This document shows, piece after piece, positions 28,266 through 38,173 of a DNA stretch of 64,000 nt. Under the pieces are notes generated by a model. It worked only from the letters and a program-made list of their open reading frames with translations, ran no database searches and was not told the DNA's origin. This stretch comes from Azospirillum agricola (GTDB taxonomy: Bacteria > Pseudomonadota > Alphaproteobacteria > Azospirillales > Azospirillaceae), in the NCBI RefSeq assembly GCF_017876095.1, contig NZ_JAGINM010000013.1, positions 62,001 to 126,000 of the forward strand, written 5' to 3'. The number at the start of each line of letters is the position of its first letter. The first letter of the stretch is position 1. The position numbers and the translations under genes were made by a program.

Positions 28266-30020
28266 TCAGATGATCTCACGGGCGCGGCCCTTGAACATGG
28301 CGGCGGCGAGACCGAGCGCGTCCGGGGTGCCGCGCGCCAGCGCCTCGACGAAGTGCGCCGCCTGCTTGGCCTGGACCTTGGCCGGCATCGGCGGCTCGTT
28401 GTTGTCAACGAGGCAGTCGACCACCACCGGGCCGGGATGGGCCAGCGCGGCGTCGAGGATGGCCCCGCACTCCTTGGGGTCGCGGATGGTGAAGCCCTTG
28501 CCGCCGCAGGCCTCCGCCACCTTGGCGAAGTCGATCGGCTGGAGGTCGCAGACATATTCGGGGTTGCCGAGCATCGCCATCTGCTCCCAGCGGATCTGTC
28601 CCAGCGAGCCGTTGTTGTTGATGATCACCTTGACCGGCAGCCTGTACTTCACCGCCGTCGCGAACTCCGCCATCAGCATGGAGAAGCCGCCGTCGCCGAC
28701 ATAGGCGACGACCTGCCGGTCGGGATAGGCGATCTGCGCCGCGATGGCGTAGGGCAGGCCGGGGGCCATCGTCGCCAGATTGCCGGAGAGCGTGTGCATC
28801 TGCCCGCGCTTCACCGGGATCTGGCGCGCCCACCACGTCGCGATGGTGCCGCTGTCGCAGGCGACGATGGCGGTGTCGGTCAGCCGCTTGCCGAGTTCCC
28901 AGGCGGCGACCTGCGGCTTCATCGGCAGGTCGGGGCGGCTGCCGCGCTCCTCCATCAGGCGCATCCACTCGGCCTTGCCCTTCCGCGCGGTCTCCAGGAA
29001 GGAGCGGTCCTCGTGCCGCCGCACCCGGTCGTGCAGGATGCCGAGCGCCAGCGCGCAGTCGCCGACCAGCCCCGCCTCCGCCGGGCAGCGCAGGCCGATG
29101 CGCGACGCGTCGAGGTCGATCTGGATGGTGCGGGCCTGTCCGGGCTTCGGGTAATACTCGATGTAAGGAAAGGTCGATCCGGCGATCAGCAGCGTGTCGC
29201 AGCTCTCCAGCGCCGTCTGCGACGGCTCGGTGCCGAGCAGCCCGATCTGGCCGGTGGTGAAGGGGCTGTCGTCGGGCACCGCCGCCTTGCCGAGCAGGGC
29301 CTTGACGATGACGGCGCCCAGCCTGTCGGCCAGCTTTTCGAGCTGGTCGGTCGCCCGCAGCGCGCCCTGGCCGGCCATGATGACGATGCGCTGGCCGGCG
29401 TCGAGGATCTCCACCGCGCGGCGCATCTCGCTCTCGGCCGGCACCGGGAGTTCCGGGGCGAACAGGGCGTTGGTGTGGCCCTTGACGTTGCGCGGGGCCC
29501 GCGTGTCGTCCCTGGCCGCCTGCTCCTGGAGGTCGACCGGCATGGTGACGTGGGCGACGCCGCGATGGGCCAGCGCCGTGCGGCAGGCGAGAGTCGCGAT
29601 GTTGGCGACGTGGGCGGCGCCCATGATGCGCTGGTTGAACAGCGCGACGTCCTGGAAGACCTTGTCGAGCTCGACGTCCTGCTGGGTGCTGGTGCCGATC
29701 AGGTCGTGGTGTTGCAGCCCGGTGATCGCCAGCACCGGCTGGTGGTCGAGCTTGGCGTCGTAGAGGCCGTTCAGGAGATGCAGGCCGCCGGGGCCGGAGG
29801 TGGCGATGCACACGCCGAGCCGTCCGGTGAACTTGGCGTAGCCGCAGGCGGCGAAGGCGGCGGCCTCCTCGTGGCGGACCTGGATGAAGCGGATCTCGTC
29901 CTTGCGGCGGCGCAGCGCCTCGATGATGCCGTTGATGCCGTCGCCGGGAATGCCGAAGACGGTGTCGACCCCCCAATCCACCAGGACGTCCACCAGGATG
30001 TCGGATGCCGTGCGAGCCAT
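28266..30020 (-). CDS. thiamine-diphosphate enzyme, pyruvate oxidase/dehydrogenase (PoxB-like)
   Basis: ThDP-dependent flavoprotein of 584 aa, closest in look to PoxB/YdaP, which oxidises pyruvate to acetate and passes electrons to quinone or oxygen. The catalytic Glu51 is in QVRHEEAAAFAACGYAK. The ThDP/Mg motif begins YVGDGGFSMLMAEF and ends INNN. A C-terminal helix (QAAHFVEALARGTPD) corresponds to the membrane-binding end of PoxB. GGAGA lies 8 nt before ATG 30020. It is monocistronic and divergent from the radical SAM gene. An acetolactate synthase-like role is less likely given the C-terminal tail. Confidence 0.88.
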   Translation of the reverse strand: MARTASDILVDVLVDWGVDTVFGIPGDGINGIIEALRRRKDEIRFIQVRHEEAAAFAACGYAKFTGRLGVCIATSGPGGLHLLNGLYDAKLDHQPVLAITGLQHHDLIGTSTQQDVELDKVFQDVALFNQRIMGAAHVANIATLACRTALAHRGVAHVTMPVDLQEQAARDDTRAPRNVKGHTNALFAPELPVPAESEMRRAVEILDAGQRIVIMAGQGALRATDQLEKLADRLGAVIVKALLGKAAVPDDSPFTTGQIGLLGTEPSQTALESCDTLLIAGSTFPYIEYYPKPGQARTIQIDLDASRIGLRCPAEAGLVGDCALALGILHDRVRRHEDRSFLETARKGKAEWMRLMEERGSRPDLPMKPQVAAWELGKRLTDTAIVACDSGTIATWWARQIPVKRGQMHTLSGNLATMAPGLPYAIAAQIAYPDRQVVAYVGDGGFSMLMAEFATAVKYRLPVKVIINNNGSLGQIRWEQMAMLGNPEYVCDLQPIDFAKVAEACGGKGFTIRDPKECGAILDAALAHPGPVVVDCLVDNNEPPMPAKVQAKQAAHFVEALARGTPDALGLAAAMFKGRAREII

Positions 30021-30248
30021 GGGCGCTGTCTCCGTGCCGCGTGAGGGGAGGCGGGGGAAAGGGTGGGGGGCCTGTGTCCGTCCGTCGCCCACCGCTCCCG
30101 CGCCTTGCCAACAGGAGGTGCGCGGGCCGGTTCCGGGCGGACGGCCGCCTTGTGGTTGGGTGATTGCCGCTTTATGGGTGGACGAAGCATTCGCCCGCCT
30201 CCCGCCGGTGCGATCCTGTCCGCACCCCGGCCGAAAGGTCAGCCGCCC

Positions 30249-31778
30249 ATGAAGATCCACATCATCAACCCGGCCGTCGATCTGCCCAGCTACCACGGCG
30301 CCGAGGTCTACGCCGCCTGGGGGCTGGAGGGCCGGACGGCGGTGGCCGATCTGGCGACCGCCACCCTGGCCGCCTTCGTGCCGGAGGGGTGGGACATCCG
30401 GATCACCGACGAGGCGATCGCGCCGCTCGATTCCGCCGGTGATGGGTACGACGTCGTGGCGATCACCGGGAAGGTGACGCAGCGCGCCCGCATGTTCGAA
30501 CTGGCGGCGCTCCACCGGGCGCGCGGGGCGCTGGTGATGATCGGCGGGTCCTACGCCTCGCTCAGCCCGGACGACGTCCGGCCGCACGCCGACGTGCTGG
30601 TCACGGGCGAGATCGAGGACATCGCCGCCGGGCTGTTCGCCGACCTCGCCGCCGGCACCTGGAAGGACCGCTACGAGGGCGGGCGGCCCGACCTGCGCTC
30701 GTCGCCGGTGCCGCGCTGGGACCTCTACCCGAACCGGGGGGCCAATCTCGGGACGTTGCAGACCTCGCGCGGCTGCCCGTTCCAGTGCGAGTTCTGCGAC
30801 GTCATCCAGTATCTCGGCCGCCGCCAGCGCCACAAGGATCCCGAGCAGGTGATCGCCGAGCTGGAGGTGCTGCATCGCCACGGCTACCGGCGCGTCCTGC
30901 TGGCCGACGACAACTTCACCGTTCACCGCCGCCACGCGCACGCCGTGCTGGCGGCCCTGCGCGCCTGGAACGCGGCGCACGCCGACGACCCCATGCAGTT
31001 CATGACCCAGGTGTCGGTCGACCTCGCCCGCGACCCGGAGCTGATGGAGGCGTGCAAGGCGGCGGGGCTCGACACGGTCTTCATCGGCATCGAGACGGTG
31101 AACGAGGACAGCCTGCGCGAATCGGGAAAGCGGCAGAACCTGTACCAGGGGGCGGCCGACGCGCTGGCCGCCATCCTGTCGCACGGGATCGCCGTCTACG
31201 CCGGGATCATCGTCGGCTTCGACGCCGACCGGCTGGACATCTTCGCGCGGCTGGCCGGCTTCCTCCAGGACTCGCCGGTGCCGATGCTGTCGGTCGGGGC
31301 GCTGGTGGCGCCCAACGGCACGCCGCTGCACGACCGGCTGAAGGCCGAGGGCCGGCTGGTCGGGGCGGACTGGCAGAGCGCCAGCAGCCCCTTCGCCACC
31401 AACATCCGGCCCGCCGGCATGAGCCAGACGGAACTGCTCGACGGCGTGTCGCGCCTGTGCGCCGACCTCTACGCCCCGGCGGCCTTCGAGCGGCGGATCA
31501 TGAATTTCCTGGCCGCCTATGGGGCGCCGGGCGCCCGGCGGGTGGACACGCCGCAAATGGTTCCCCTGCCGCCGACCGAGCGCGCGCTGATCAAGCGGCT
31601 GTCCGGTCTGGGCGAGGCGGAGAAGCGGATGATCCTGCGGGTGCTGGGCGCCGCCATGGCGCGGCCCGACGCGCAGCGGGCGGTCGTCGAGTTCCTCAGC
31701 CGTTACGCCCAGGTCCGCCACATGCTGGGTGCGGTGCCCGCCGGCGTCGCGGCCTCGCGGCGGGCGGCGGGCGTCTGA
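30249..31778 (+). CDS. B12-binding-type radical SAM protein
   Basis: Radical SAM enzyme of 509 aa. The [4Fe-4S] ligands are Cys176, Cys180 and Cys183 in TSRGCPFQCEFCD. The N-terminal 130 residues have the fold pattern of a cobalamin-binding domain (HIINPAVDLPSYHG, VVAITGKVTQRARMFELA, VMIGGSYASLSPDDV), though no DxHxxG cobalt-ligand motif is evident. The C-terminal part (about 370-470) resembles DUF4070, seen in enzymes related to hopanoid and lipid modification. Substrate is unknown. It starts 228 bp from the divergent PoxB-like gene; the ribosome site is AAAGG with long spacing. Confidence 0.87.
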   Translation: MKIHIINPAVDLPSYHGAEVYAAWGLEGRTAVADLATATLAAFVPEGWDIRITDEAIAPLDSAGDGYDVVAITGKVTQRARMFELAALHRARGALVMIGGSYASLSPDDVRPHADVLVTGEIEDIAAGLFADLAAGTWKDRYEGGRPDLRSSPVPRWDLYPNRGANLGTLQTSRGCPFQCEFCDVIQYLGRRQRHKDPEQVIAELEVLHRHGYRRVLLADDNFTVHRRHAHAVLAALRAWNAAHADDPMQFMTQVSVDLARDPELMEACKAAGLDTVFIGIETVNEDSLRESGKRQNLYQGAADALAAILSHGIAVYAGIIVGFDADRLDIFARLAGFLQDSPVPMLSVGALVAPNGTPLHDRLKAEGRLVGADWQSASSPFATNIRPAGMSQTELLDGVSRLCADLYAPAAFERRIMNFLAAYGAPGARRVDTPQMVPLPPTERALIKRLSGLGEAEKRMILRVLGAAMARPDAQRAVVEFLSRYAQVRHMLGAVPAGVAASRRAAGV

Positions 31779-31787
31779 GAAGGGCTG

Positions 31788-32048
31788 TCAGGCGGCGCGG
31801 CGGGCGGCGGTGCGGCGCTTCATGGCCCGATCGGCCGCCTCGGCGCGCTCCAGGGCGCGGGCGATCAGGTCGTCGAACAACGAACCCATCGGGCGCTCCA
31901 GCGGGTCCGGCCGGGCGAACTGCGGGCCTTCCATCAGCAGCGAGCCTTCCTCGCCAGGGCCGACGACGCGCCAGCCGCGGCTCTTCATCTCGGCGACGCG
32001 CGTCCTGGAAATCAGCGCGCGGGTGTGGTCGGGAGCGAACGCGTCCAT
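31788..32048 (-). CDS. small hypothetical protein, possibly SOS-linked
   Basis: An 86-aa basic protein with no family recognised. It has a compact start (MDAFAPDHTRALISRTRVAEMKSRGW), a central VGPGEEGSLLMEGPQF and a basic Arg/Ala-rich C-terminal helix. ATG 32048 has a GGGGAC stretch upstream; ATG 32063 five codons earlier is the alternative. It is convergent with the radical SAM gene (9 nt) and divergent from fumC. A perfect GAAC-N7-GAAC lies 80-95 bp upstream, the LexA-box form of alphaproteobacteria. Confidence 0.6.
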   Translation of the reverse strand: MDAFAPDHTRALISRTRVAEMKSRGWRVVGPGEEGSLLMEGPQFARPDPLERPMGSLFDDLIARALERAEAADRAMKRRTAARRAA

Positions 32049-32127
32049 ACTCTGGTCCCCCATGACAGGTGAGCACGGCAGACGGCCATGACAGGCTGGC
32101 GATGTGGAAAGCCTACCGCCCGAAACC

Positions 32128-32142
32128 GAACGAAACAAGAAC
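32128..32142. promoter_or_regulatory. LexA-type box (GAAC-N7-GAAC)
   Basis: GAAC at 32128-32131 and at 32139-32142 are separated by exactly 7 nt; on the minus strand this reads GTTC-N7-GTTC, the alphaproteobacterial SOS box. It sits between the divergent small gene and fumC. One or two such matches are expected by chance in a window of this size, so the evidence is moderate. Confidence 0.4.
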
Positions 32143-32261
32143 GAAAAGGAGAAATCCGACTCTTTTGCCCGGAGATCCCTTGCCCTTGGCGGCGCTTGTG
32201 GAAAGATCAGGAGGACAGCCAGCGAATGCAAGCCGACGATGTGAACAAAAAGAGGACAATC

Positions 32262-33653
<1,392 letters not shown>

Positions 33654-33657
33654 CGAC

Positions 33658-33704
33658 GGGGGTAGGGTAAGGGGGTAGGGCGGGGGCGGAGAGCCGTCCC
33701 CGCC
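33658..33704 (+). terminator. G-run array and hairpin after fumC
   Basis: Five G-runs of 3-5 bases spaced by 1-3 nt lie at 33658-33686 and match a G-quadruplex pattern. The last runs also form an 11-bp hairpin (33679-33689 with 33694-33704, one G-T pair, AGAG loop). There is no T-run. It may end or stabilise fumC mRNA. Confidence 0.45.
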
Positions 33705-33749
33705 TCACGGCCCCCCACTTCCCGACCGTCCCGCCGGAGACGCGCCGCC

Positions 33750-34001
33750 ATGAAGAAGCGTTCGGTGCTGATCGCCGGCCATCCCACCAGCGTCTCGCTG
33801 GAGGAGGAGTTCTGGGAGGCCCTGAAGCGGGTCGCCCAGGCGCGCGACCTCTCGGTCAACGCGCTGATCGAGGAGATCGACCGGACGCGCTCCGGCAACC
33901 TGTCGAGCGCCATCCGCGTCCACATCCTGAACAGCCTGCTGGCGCGGCGGGCGGACGCCCCGGAGAGCCGCCCCCTGGACAGCCGTCCGGATGGGGCGTA
34001 A
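33750..34001 (+). CDS. ribbon-helix-helix domain protein
   Basis: An 83-aa protein with the ribbon-helix-helix pattern: strand KRSVLIAGHPTSVSLEEEFWEALKRVAQ, then ARDLSVNALIEEIDR and LSSAIRVHILNSLLARR. It fits the RHH_4 group of small alphaproteobacterial putative regulators, which bind DNA as dimers in other RHH proteins. A Pro/Arg/Asp-rich tail ends it. Its stop overlaps the next candidate gene by 11 nt, suggesting co-transcription. No partner toxin is adjacent, so it is probably not an antitoxin. Confidence 0.8.
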   Translation: MKKRSVLIAGHPTSVSLEEEFWEALKRVAQARDLSVNALIEEIDRTRSGNLSSAIRVHILNSLLARRADAPESRPLDSRPDGA

Positions 34002-34770
34002 ACGAGCGGCCTGCCCACAACACTCCCACCGCCGCGGGTGCCGCCCCTTGCCGTACGATTTCGCGTGGCTCGATCTGGTCGCGTTCGTCTGGTTCATCGC
34101 CGGCTGGACCGGCTTCACCATCATCCAGGACCATCTGATGTCCGGACGCCGGATGGTCAACCAGCATCTGAAGATCATCCGCCGGCATTGGATGGAGCGG
34201 ATGCTGGAGCGCGACAACCGCATCATGGATTCGCAGCTGCTCGGCCACACGATGCACAGCTGCACCTTCTTCGCCTCGACCAACATGCTGGTGCTGGCCG
34301 GCCTCGTCGGCTCCTTCGGCGCCATCGAGCACGCGCATGATCTGGTGCTGAGCCTGTCCTTCACGGTGAAGACGTCGCGCCAGCTCTTCGAGATCAAGAT
34401 GGTGACGCTGGTGGTGATCTTCACCTTCGGCTTCTTCAAGTTCACCTGGGCCCTGCGCCAGTACAACTACTGCTGCGCGCTGATCGGTGCCGCGCCGCTG
34501 CCGCCGCTGCCGCCGGAGGAGCTTCGCCCGACCGCCGACACCATCGCCCAGGCGCTGACGCTGGCCATCGCCGCGCTCAACGGCGGCATGCGCGCCTATT
34601 ATTTCGCGCTGGCGGTGCTGGCCTGGATCGTCGGCCCGATCCTGTTCATGCTGGCGACCACCGCCGTCATCGTCGTCCTCACCCGGCGCCAAGCCTTCTC
34701 GCCGACCGAGAAGGTGATCCGCGTGCAGATGGCCCGGTTGGAAAGAAGCCAATCAACCAAACCTCAATAA
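33991..34770 (+). CDS. DUF599 family membrane protein
   Basis: A polytopic membrane protein of about 259 aa. DUF599 signatures are the first helix LDLVAFVWFIAGWTGFTIIQDH, the loop MVNQHLKIIRRHWMERMLERDNRIMDSQLLGH and the segment FTFGFFKFTWALRQYNYCCALIGAAP. Four or five transmembrane helices are visible. Function is unknown. The start is uncertain: ATG 33991 overlaps the RHH gene by 11 nt and encodes a non-typical basic leader; TTG 34048 (LPYDFAWLD) would match the usual family N terminus better. Confidence 0.8.
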   Translation: MGRKRAACPQHSHRRGCRPLPYDFAWLDLVAFVWFIAGWTGFTIIQDHLMSGRRMVNQHLKIIRRHWMERMLERDNRIMDSQLLGHTMHSCTFFASTNMLVLAGLVGSFGAIEHAHDLVLSLSFTVKTSRQLFEIKMVTLVVIFTFGFFKFTWALRQYNYCCALIGAAPLPPLPPEELRPTADTIAQALTLAIAALNGGMRAYYFALAVLAWIVGPILFMLATTAVIVVLTRRQAFSPTEKVIRVQMARLERSQSTKPQ

Positions 34771-34891
34771 TACATCAAAAGCCACACGATATACGGGGCG
34801 TGCGACCAAATATCCTCTACTCGACCGGGTGTCGGGATGCTTCAGTGTTGACCGTTGCACGGCGAGCTCTCGAAGGAAGCGCCGCGGCATC

Positions 34892-34936
34892 GCAAAACGG
34901 GATCGCAAAGCAAAGCGCAAAGCAAAGAGGGCAAAG
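34892..34936 (+). repeat. GCAAA-rich short repeats upstream of a small gene
   Basis: Six GCAAA units occur within 45 bp, including two copies of GCAAAGCAAAG, ending 3 nt before ATG 34939. The stretch is unusually A-rich and unstructured for this genome and includes the ribosome site AGAGGG. Confidence 0.6.
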
Positions 34937-34938
34937 AA

Positions 34939-35109
34939 ATGGATGCCGACACCGCATGGGCGATCATGGCTTCTCTGGATGAAGCGGAAGAATTGTTGAG
35001 CCGGATGCATCTGCGCGACGGCCAGGCCGGCGCCAGCGCTCTGGCGCAGAACCGCAGCCTTCTCGACGCGGCCCGCCAGCGGCTCGAACAAGCCCACGCG
35101 ATGGAGTGA
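34939..35109 (+). CDS. small helical hypothetical protein, 56 aa
   Basis: A 56-aa acidic helical protein (MDADTAWAIMASLDEAEELL, then RMHLRDGQAGASALAQNRSL and LLDAARQRLEQAHAME). No family is recognised. AGAGGG lies 8-10 nt before the ATG, which supports translation. It stands alone between the DUF599 gene and the convergent EAL gene, 25 nt from the end of the latter. The 5' region is AT-richer and carries GCAAA repeats. Confidence 0.55.
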   Translation: MDADTAWAIMASLDEAEELLSRMHLRDGQAGASALAQNRSLLDAARQRLEQAHAME

Positions 35110-35134
35110 GCGCCGTCCGCCGCCGGGTGGCGGA

Positions 35135-36823
35135 TCAGCTCTTCCAAAGCACCTTGCCGCCGCCGCGCACCTTGGTCCAGTCCTTGGCGAAATAGGCGAA
35201 GTCCCGCGACGGGCGGCTGAACAGGAAGCCCTGGGCCAGCGGCACCTTCAGGTCGGCCAGAAGCTGGGCGTGGACCGGCTCCTCCACCTGCTCGCCGATC
35301 AGGATCATGCCGAGCTGGCGGCAGACGTCGACCATCGAGCGCAGCATCGCCATGTCGCGCGGGTTCTCGACCGCGCCGCGCACGAACTGCCCGTCGATCT
35401 TCGCGTAGTCGGCCTGGATGCCGTAGAGCGACTGGAAGGAGGTCGAGCCGGCGCCGACATCGTCCAGGCAGATGCGGTAGCCGGACTGACGCAGCTTTTG
35501 CAGCACCTCGTTCAGCCGGGCGATGTCGGTGACGACGACGGTCTCGGTCACCTCGATCAGCAGCTTGCGGCGCAGGTCGCCGTAGGGCTCGACCACCGAC
35601 TGGAACTGCTTGAGGAAGATCGGGCTCATCAGCGTCTTGGCCGACAGGTTGATCGCCACGTCGGGCAGGTTCGGTTCCCGCCGGTGGCTGTTCAGCGTGT
35701 CGAGCACCGTCTGCGTCAACAGCAGGTCGAAGTCGTAGATCAGCCCGACATCCTCGGCGAAGGCGATGAAGGCGGCCGGCGAGTTCATCCCGTCGACCCG
35801 CGTCAGCGCCTCCAGGTGATGGACCGCCTGGGTCTCCATGTCGACGATGGGCTGGTAGACGACGAAGAAGTCCTTGTTCTCGATGGTGGCGCGCAGCCGG
35901 CCGATGCGCTCCACCGCGTCGGCCATCATCCGGTTGGCGCCGTCCTCCAGGCTCGAGATGGTGAACTCGCCGCCCTGCGCCGAGGCGAAGGCCTGCACCG
36001 TGTAGACCAGCGCGCGCGCCGCGTCGGCGGCGTCCAGCCGGTCGTCGGTCATGTCCATCGTCCAGGAGCGGATGCCGCCGGGCAGGGCGCCGCCCGCCGC
36101 CTGGATGATCTGGGTGATGTGGCCCTGCACCTCGCGCCCGTCGATGTCGGCGGCGTGCACGATGCCGTAGCGGTCGCCGGCCAGTTGCCCGACGCTGTCG
36201 CCGTCGACCGACAGGCCGCGCAGATAGGCGTCGATGCCCTCCTTCACCTCCTCCGCGGCGCCCTCGGGCATCGCCTGCACCATCGCCTGGAAGCCGTCGA
36301 CCAGCAGCAGGGTCAGCCCCTGGTCGAGCCCCCGTTCGCGGGCGATGTGGATGCGCTCCTCCAGGATGCTGTTGAAGGCGTGCTCGTCCATCAGCTCCCC
36401 CACCGGGGCGGTGCCGGCGGCGCTGTTGCGCGGGCCCGACGCGAGCAGGACGGTCAGGAACAGCGAGCCCGGACAGGAATCGAGCCGGCAGCCGCCGAGC
36501 AGCGCCGGGAACTTCTGGCCGTCGATCGCCTGGAAGACGACGCGGGCCGGCTTGATGCGGGCCTTTTCCTGGATGCGCTTGAACAGGACATGGACGTATT
36601 TGCGGTCGCTGGGGGCCACCACGTCGAGCAGGTTGCTGCCGACCAGGGTGCCGACCTCCCCGCGGGTCAGGTGGCAGCGGGCGCCGGCGGAGAACAGGAT
36701 GGTCCCCATGCTGTCGGTTTCGAGCAGCAGGTCGGCGGCGGCGAAGGCGAAGCCGACGAAGCGGTCCCGGTCGCGGCTGGACTGCGGCCGGCGTGTTCCG
36801 GCGGCGGGCAAGGTGGGTCGCAT
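35135..36823 (-). CDS. PAS - degenerate GGDEF - EAL domain protein
   Basis: A 562-aa signalling protein related to cyclic-di-GMP phosphodiesterases. An N-terminal PAS-like part (about 18-130) and a degenerate GGDEF region without a GGDEF motif precede an EAL domain from about 300. Key EAL residues are visible: HLEALTR, INLSAK, IEVTET, the DD pair, AKIDGQF and GEQVEEP. Loop 6, normally DDFGTGYSS, reads DDVGAGSTS, which may alter dimerisation or activity. ATG 36823 was chosen because AGGA is 7 nt upstream; ATG 36853 and 36850 have no ribosome site. It lies downstream of the PhoD-like gene on the same strand, 207 bp apart. Confidence 0.88.
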   Translation of the reverse strand: MRPTLPAAGTRRPQSSRDRDRFVGFAFAAADLLLETDSMGTILFSAGARCHLTRGEVGTLVGSNLLDVVAPSDRKYVHVLFKRIQEKARIKPARVVFQAIDGQKFPALLGGCRLDSCPGSLFLTVLLASGPRNSAAGTAPVGELMDEHAFNSILEERIHIARERGLDQGLTLLLVDGFQAMVQAMPEGAAEEVKEGIDAYLRGLSVDGDSVGQLAGDRYGIVHAADIDGREVQGHITQIIQAAGGALPGGIRSWTMDMTDDRLDAADAARALVYTVQAFASAQGGEFTISSLEDGANRMMADAVERIGRLRATIENKDFFVVYQPIVDMETQAVHHLEALTRVDGMNSPAAFIAFAEDVGLIYDFDLLLTQTVLDTLNSHRREPNLPDVAINLSAKTLMSPIFLKQFQSVVEPYGDLRRKLLIEVTETVVVTDIARLNEVLQKLRQSGYRICLDDVGAGSTSFQSLYGIQADYAKIDGQFVRGAVENPRDMAMLRSMVDVCRQLGMILIGEQVEEPVHAQLLADLKVPLAQGFLFSRPSRDFAYFAKDWTKVRGGGKVLWKS

Positions 36824-37003
36824 TGCGGTGTCCTGCTGCGCGGAGTTCATCATCGCCCAAACGCAAATTGAATCAAAGTTTAGAGATTTTCCTTCTTTTC
36901 AATTGGAGAGTAACGAAGATCGGACAGGGTTAAAAGAGAAGGATTTGTCCTTAATATCCGTTAAGCGTTATCTATCTTCCCGCAATATCGACCCCGGCGC
37001 GAA

Positions 37004-37028
37004 GAGGCGGGAGCCGATCGCCCGCCTC
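37004..37028 (-). terminator. hairpin after the PhoD-like gene
   Basis: An 8-bp perfect stem GAGGCGGG/CCCGCCTC (37004-37011 with 37021-37028) lies directly after the phosphatase stop codon on the minus strand. There is no T-run, so it is only a possible terminator. Confidence 0.35.
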
Positions 37029-37030
37029 CG

Positions 37031-38146
37031 TTACGAACGGCGCAGGTCCGACAGACGCAACGTGGTGGTCCGCTGCTCGGTTCCCGCCGCGTCGACCAGG
37101 GCGAGGGCGACGGTCCCGGCCTCCCAATCGAGGTCGATCCGGCCGAAATTGGCGGCGATGAAGCGGTCTCCGAGCCGATTCGGCCCGGATTCCCGGCTGT
37201 TCGCCGGCGCCACCTGGTTGAGGCCGCTCGAGGTGATCTCGGTCAGCGGGTAGGGCAGGCCGGCCGCCTCGCGGTAGAGCGCGCCGACATGCCGGTCGCC
37301 CGACAGCAGGATCACCCCCTCGGCGCCGCTGCGGCCGATCAGGTCGTAGAGCCGGTCGCGCTCTTGCGGCAGATTGCCCCAGCGCTCCCAGCCGTGGCCT
37401 TCGGCGAGCACCTGGATCGAGGAGACCAGCAGCCGGACCTCGGCCGGCTCTCTCAGCCGCTCCTCCAGCCACGCCCATTGGTCGGGTCCCAGCATGGTCT
37501 TCGCCGGGTCCGGGTCGGGCAGGTAGCGCTCGCGGCCCGGCGCGCCGCGCTGGTCGGTCTTCAGCAACGGCGAGCGGAAGCTGCGGGTGTCGAGCATGAT
37601 CACCTGCACCCGCCGTCCGGGCGGGCCGATGACGCGCGCGGTGTGGACGCCCTCGCGGTTCCAGCGGGGATCCTCGGGCGGCAGCTCCCAGAACTCGGCG
37701 AACAGCCGCTGCGACTCCCGCCGGAGCGGGTAGGAGGCGCCGCCGTCGTTGCGGCCCATGTCGTGGTCGTCCCACACGGCCATGACCGGCACCGTCCGGC
37801 GCAGGGTCCGGTAGCCGTCGATGGTCATCGCCTGGGCGTAGGCGGTGCGCAGTTCGGCCAGGTCGGGGGATTCGGAATCGCCGTAGACGTTGTCGCCGGC
37901 GAACAGGAACAGTTCCGGCCTGGCGGCGAGCACGGCGTCCCAGATCGGCTGCGGCCGCTTCTGGTCGGCGCAGGAGCCGAAGGCGATGCGGGTCAGCGCG
38001 GCGTCGGGGGCGAGGACCGGAGCGGCGTCGATTCCCGCCAGCGCGGCGGCGGCCTGCGGCACGGCGACGGAGGCCAGCGCCCCCAGCAGCACCGTCCGGC
38101 GCGGTGGGGCGGCGGGTGGGGCTGGGGGCGTGTCGCTCATGGCCAT
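37031..38146 (-). CDS. PhoD-like phosphatase, Tat-exported
   Basis: A 371-aa alkaline phosphatase D-family metallophosphoesterase. The N terminus has a Tat motif, PRRTVLLGALASVAVP, near residues 14-30. Metal-binding motifs are IAFGSCADQ, FLFAGDNVYGDS, AVWDDHDMGRNDGG and LLSGDRHVGALY. PhoD enzymes use Fe and Ca to release phosphate from mono- and diesters in the periplasm. The final beta-rich part is typical. It is 27 bp downstream of purK on the same strand, but the change of function suggests a separate promoter or read-through. Confidence 0.9.
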   Translation of the reverse strand: MAMSDTPPAPPAAPPRRTVLLGALASVAVPQAAAALAGIDAAPVLAPDAALTRIAFGSCADQKRPQPIWDAVLAARPELFLFAGDNVYGDSESPDLAELRTAYAQAMTIDGYRTLRRTVPVMAVWDDHDMGRNDGGASYPLRRESQRLFAEFWELPPEDPRWNREGVHTARVIGPPGRRVQVIMLDTRSFRSPLLKTDQRGAPGRERYLPDPDPAKTMLGPDQWAWLEERLREPAEVRLLVSSIQVLAEGHGWERWGNLPQERDRLYDLIGRSGAEGVILLSGDRHVGALYREAAGLPYPLTEITSSGLNQVAPANSRESGPNRLGDRFIAANFGRIDLDWEAGTVALALVDAAGTEQRTTTLRLSDLRRS

Positions 38147-38173
38147 GTCCTTTGCTGGAATGCGTCCGCTGGG

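Noticed and set aside
28266..31721. A very long minus-strand open frame reaching far upstream of the PoxB-like gene; similar long frames antisense to the ABC importer (5552-8677) and the EAL gene region
   Set aside because: High GC makes long open frames common. Their translations are low-complexity (Arg, Gly, Pro, Ala), lie opposite well-supported genes, and lack ribosome sites.
33750..34770. RHH/DUF599 pair as a toxin-antitoxin system
   Set aside because: The second gene is a large polytopic membrane protein of a known DUF, not a toxin-like small protein.
36951..36964. TTAA-N6-TTAA upstream of the EAL gene, like a CtrA site
   Set aside because: CtrA boxes have a 7-nt spacer; this has 6, and the region is simply AT-rich.
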